This document shows, in pieces, positions 61,783 to 64,000 of a stretch of 64,000 nt of DNA (position 1 is the first letter of the stretch; the number at the start of each line of letters is the position of its first letter). The notes beneath the pieces were generated by a model. It searched no databases. It was not told the origin of the DNA and saw only the letters and a program-made list of their open reading frames with translations. This stretch comes from Georgfuchsia toluolica (GTDB lineage Bacteria; Pseudomonadota; Gammaproteobacteria; Burkholderiales; Rhodocyclaceae), in the NCBI RefSeq assembly GCF_907163265.1, contig NZ_CAJQUM010000001.1:3162001-3226000 (forward strand). Reading direction: 5' to 3'. The position numbers and the translations under genes were made by a program.

Positions 61783-63270
61783 TCAGTTGCCCGCCGCCGA
61801 ATTGACGGGCGATAGTGCGGTGTTTGCGGGAAGGGCATTGGCGGTGGCGGCGCCATCGAGTTGGGCTGCGCTCCAGCCGCCGCCGAGCGCCTTCACCAGA
61901 ACCGCGCTGGCGGTGAGTTGGCGTCCCAGCAACTGCAGAGAGCTACGCTGGTTGGCAAGCAGCAGGGTCTGCGCGGTGACCACCGCCAGGTAGCTGGTCG
62001 TGCCGGCGCGATACTGGGCCAAGCTGGTACGTGCGGCCTGGCTGGCGGAAGCCACCGCTGCGTCCTGCACGGCGCGCTCTTCGCCGAGCACGCGCAGCGC
62101 GGCCAGGTTGTCTTCGACTTCCTGCAAGCCGGCCAGCACCGTACGCTTGTACTGCGCCGCAGCGGCATCGTAGGCGGCGACGGCGACATCGTTCTGCGCG
62201 CTACGGGCGCCGCCGTCGAAAATCGTTTCCGCCAGCACGGCGCCCAGCGACCAGACGCGGCTGGGCGCGTTTATCCATTGCGAATAGCTGGTGGCGCCGG
62301 CGCCGGTGCTGCCGTTCAGCGTCAGGCTCGGGAAATAGGCGGAGCGCGCCACGCCGATACCGGCGTTGGCGGCGGCGGCGCGGCGCTCGGCCGCGGCAAT
62401 GTCGGGCCGCCGCTCCAGCAACTGCGCCGGCAGGCCGGCCGGCACCTCAGGCAGCGTCAGGCCCAGGGCGCCGGCGGGCCGCGCCGCGATGGCCAGTTCG
62501 GCCGGCGCACGTCCGCTCAGAATGGCAATGGCATGTTCAAGCTGGCTGCGCTGCACGCCGAGGTCGATCGCCTGCGCGCTGGTCGACTGCAGCAGCGTCT
62601 CGGCCAGCGCAACATCAGTGCGCGTGACCACGCCGGCGGCATACTGACTGCGCGTCAGGGCCAGTGCCTTGCGGTATTCCTCGGTCGTCTGCAGGAGCAG
62701 ATCCTTTTGCGCGTCGGTGATGCGCAACTGCAGGTAGTCCTGCACCAGCTCGGACTGGATGGAGAGGCGCACCGCCGCCATGTCGGCCGCGCCGGCCTGT
62801 GCCGCGGCTGCGCCGGCTTCGACCGAGCGCCGTACGCGGCCCCAGATGTCGGGTTCCCAGCTCGCGTCCAGCAGCAGGGATTCGCTGCCCGTCGTCACAC
62901 TGCCTGTCGCGGTCGGTGCCCGCGTGTGGCTCGCCGAGACGGCGGCGCCGAGCGTCGGCGTGTAGCCGGCCCGCGCCAATTGCACCGCCGCTCGCGCCTG
63001 GCGGTACTGCGCCTCGGCGATGCGGATGTCCTGGCTGGCGGCATTGGCCCGCTCGACCAGCGCGTCGAGATCGGTATCGCCGTAGCGCGTCCACCACGGC
63101 TGTCCGGCATCGGCATCCCGCGGCTGCGCCGATTTCCACAATCCGTCCTCCTTGTAAGCCGCAGGCAGCGGAAAGGCCGGGCGCTCGTAGTCGGGCCCGG
63201 CCGCGCAAGCTGCCAACATCAGCATTGTCGCCGCCAGTACCGCCATTCGATACGGATAACAAAGGTTCAT
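61783..63270 (-). CDS. RND efflux outer-membrane channel lipoprotein (NodT/OprM-like)
   Basis: About 495 residues from the ATG giving a lipoprotein signal (MAVLAATMLMLAACAAGPDY, LAAC lipobox). Two OEP repeats of helices are seen (DLDALVERANAASQDIRIAE; VPAGLPAQLLERRPDIAAAE, the diagnostic LLERRPDI motif). The frame is open further upstream to 63,558, but the signal peptide fixes the start. First gene of the efflux operon; the 63,271-63,473 gap probably holds its promoter. Confidence 0.93.
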   Translation of the reverse strand: MNLCYPYRMAVLAATMLMLAACAAGPDYERPAFPLPAAYKEDGLWKSAQPRDADAGQPWWTRYGDTDLDALVERANAASQDIRIAEAQYRQARAAVQLARAGYTPTLGAAVSASHTRAPTATGSVTTGSESLLLDASWEPDIWGRVRRSVEAGAAAAQAGAADMAAVRLSIQSELVQDYLQLRITDAQKDLLLQTTEEYRKALALTRSQYAAGVVTRTDVALAETLLQSTSAQAIDLGVQRSQLEHAIAILSGRAPAELAIAARPAGALGLTLPEVPAGLPAQLLERRPDIAAAERRAAAANAGIGVARSAYFPSLTLNGSTGAGATSYSQWINAPSRVWSLGAVLAETIFDGGARSAQNDVAVAAYDAAAAQYKRTVLAGLQEVEDNLAALRVLGEERAVQDAAVASASQAARTSLAQYRAGTTSYLAVVTAQTLLLANQRSSLQLLGRQLTASAVLVKALGGGWSAAQLDGAATANALPANTALSPVNSAAGN

Positions 63271-63473
63271 TGAATACGTATAGAGCATGATCTGGATCGG
63301 CGCCTGCGATGTTCGTCTCGCACAACTATCGCCGTTGCTGCCTGCATTATTCGCCCCATAAAGTCCGAGTGGGATTATGTCCAATAGTAATGCACAATGT
63401 TCTTGCAACTTGCAAGCGCTTACAAATGAACCTGAGAACGGCGAATGCTTTTTATCAGGATTATTCGCCGCCG

Positions 63474-64000
63474 TTATGCTGATGGCTTCTTGACGAAGCT
63501 GATAACGGTCCTGCCGTCGGAAAGCGTGCGTGGCTTGCTGCGCGATTCGGGCTTCCATGCATGGCCATAGATGATCTCGAAAGTCGCGGGCAAGCCGGTT
63601 TCGATCTTATGTTCCTGCCATGCCGCGAGCACGCGCCGCCAGTCGCGCCAGCCAACGGGTTTGCCCAATGAGCCGAACAGGGCATCGCGAACGCCAAGAT
63701 GACGCTGGTCGCGCAGCAGGACGCGCGGGCTGCGATAGGCGAGGGTGATCATTTCCATGTCCATCACGGGATCGGCAAACCCCGCCGCGACCAGCATGTC
63801 GCCAATGTCGTGCATGTCATAAAAACGGCGCAGCGGCGGCTCGATGCCGCAGGCGATACATGCGGCGCGGATTTCCTTGAGCGTATCCAGTCCGAGCATC
63901 GAGAACATGAGCAGGCCGCCGGTTTCGAGGCTGCGCTGCAACTCGCGCAAGGCGGGCTGCGGATCGTCGAGCCAGTGCAGCATGAGGTTGGACCAGACCA
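63474..64000 (-). CDS. bioC: Malonyl-ACP O-methyltransferase BioC, C-terminal part (start outside window)
   Basis: The frame runs off the right edge (VWSNLMLHWLDDPQPALREL). SAM-methyltransferase class I features visible are SNLMLHWL (post-motif II), GGLLMFSMLGLDTLKEIRAA and RFYDMHDIGDMLVAAGFADP. These match BioC, which methylates malonyl-ACP at the entry to biotin synthesis. The SAM-binding GxGxG motif lies outside. The end FEIIYGHAWKP is typical. Confidence 0.85.
   Translation of the reverse strand, partial: VWSNLMLHWLDDPQPALRELQRSLETGGLLMFSMLGLDTLKEIRAACIACGIEPPLRRFYDMHDIGDMLVAAGFADPVMDMEMITLAYRSPRVLLRDQRHLGVRDALFGSLGKPVGWRDWRRVLAAWQEHKIETGLPATFEIIYGHAWKPESRSKPRTLSDGRTVISFVKKPSA

Noticed and set aside
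61861-63273. 470-codon plus-strand open frame antisense to the outer-membrane channel gene
   Set aside because: Same reason: low-complexity Arg/Gly/Ala-rich shadow of a well supported gene on the other strand.

Overview
The window looks like a metabolic island of a Gram-negative betaproteobacterium, most likely a facultative anaerobe of the Rhodocyclales/Sterolibacterium kind. That placement is inferred from gene content: an oxygen-sensitive glycyl radical enzyme with its activase, several class III CoA-transferases, acyl-CoA dehydrogenases, a fused B12 mutase, a TonB-ExbBD set, an RND pump, BioC and a proteobacterial dispersed hairpin repeat. No rRNA, tRNA or CRISPR array was seen.

Layout. 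1-1,010: the end of a metallo-beta-lactamase-fold gene, then a scrap heap of transposase remnants (IS30-like, ISNCY-like) around a relic copy of an enoyl-CoA hydratase/acyl-CoA dehydrogenase gene junction. 1,132-4,051 (minus): an acyl-CoA ligase and a CaiB/BaiF CoA-transferase, divergent from a TetR gene. 4,437-15,359 (plus): tetR, then an acetone-carboxylase-like enzyme (beta, alpha, gamma), an SDR, an Asp/Glu-racemase-superfamily protein, a glycyl radical enzyme and its activase. 15,583-18,794 (plus): enoyl-CoA hydratase, MeaB-type GTPase, zinc alcohol dehydrogenase. 18,874-20,088: intact IS5-family element. 20,250-24,465: pyruvate carboxylase and thiE. 24,715-29,382: IS630 remnant, a long perfect hairpin, an exbB-exbD-tonB-ankyrin-lipoprotein operon and an IS4-like remnant. 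29,565-35,833: acyl-CoA dehydrogenase, fused isobutyryl-CoA-type mutase, AraC regulator. 36,286-45,566 (minus): a second acetone-carboxylase-like set (alpha, gamma, beta), a pair of CaiB/BaiF proteins and a thiolase. 45,679-47,586: a decayed IS5-family transposase and a second TetR gene. 47,982-50,970 (plus): enoyl-CoA hydratase and two acyl-CoA dehydrogenases. 51,259-57,225: a frameshifted hydrolase, ATP adenylyltransferase, an intact IS21 element that cut a GYD-domain gene, and a DUF2007 protein. 57,444-64,000 (minus): RND tripartite efflux operon and the 3' part of bioC.

How it may work together (inference). Both carboxylase sets keep the metal triad of acetone carboxylase in alpha (His, Asp at +3, His at +25) and a four-Cys site in gamma. 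Set 2 is followed by a CoA-transferase pair and a thiolase, which reads as ketone carboxylation, CoA activation and thiolysis. Set 1 is instead joined to an SDR, a two-Cys racemase-like protein and a glycyl radical enzyme. I do not recognise this combination, and it is the best candidate for an undescribed pathway. An 18-base palindromic motif recurs on both sides of the IS5 remnant that separates tetR2 from set 2, with weaker copies upstream of two enoyl-CoA hydratase genes. This suggests one TetR regulon.
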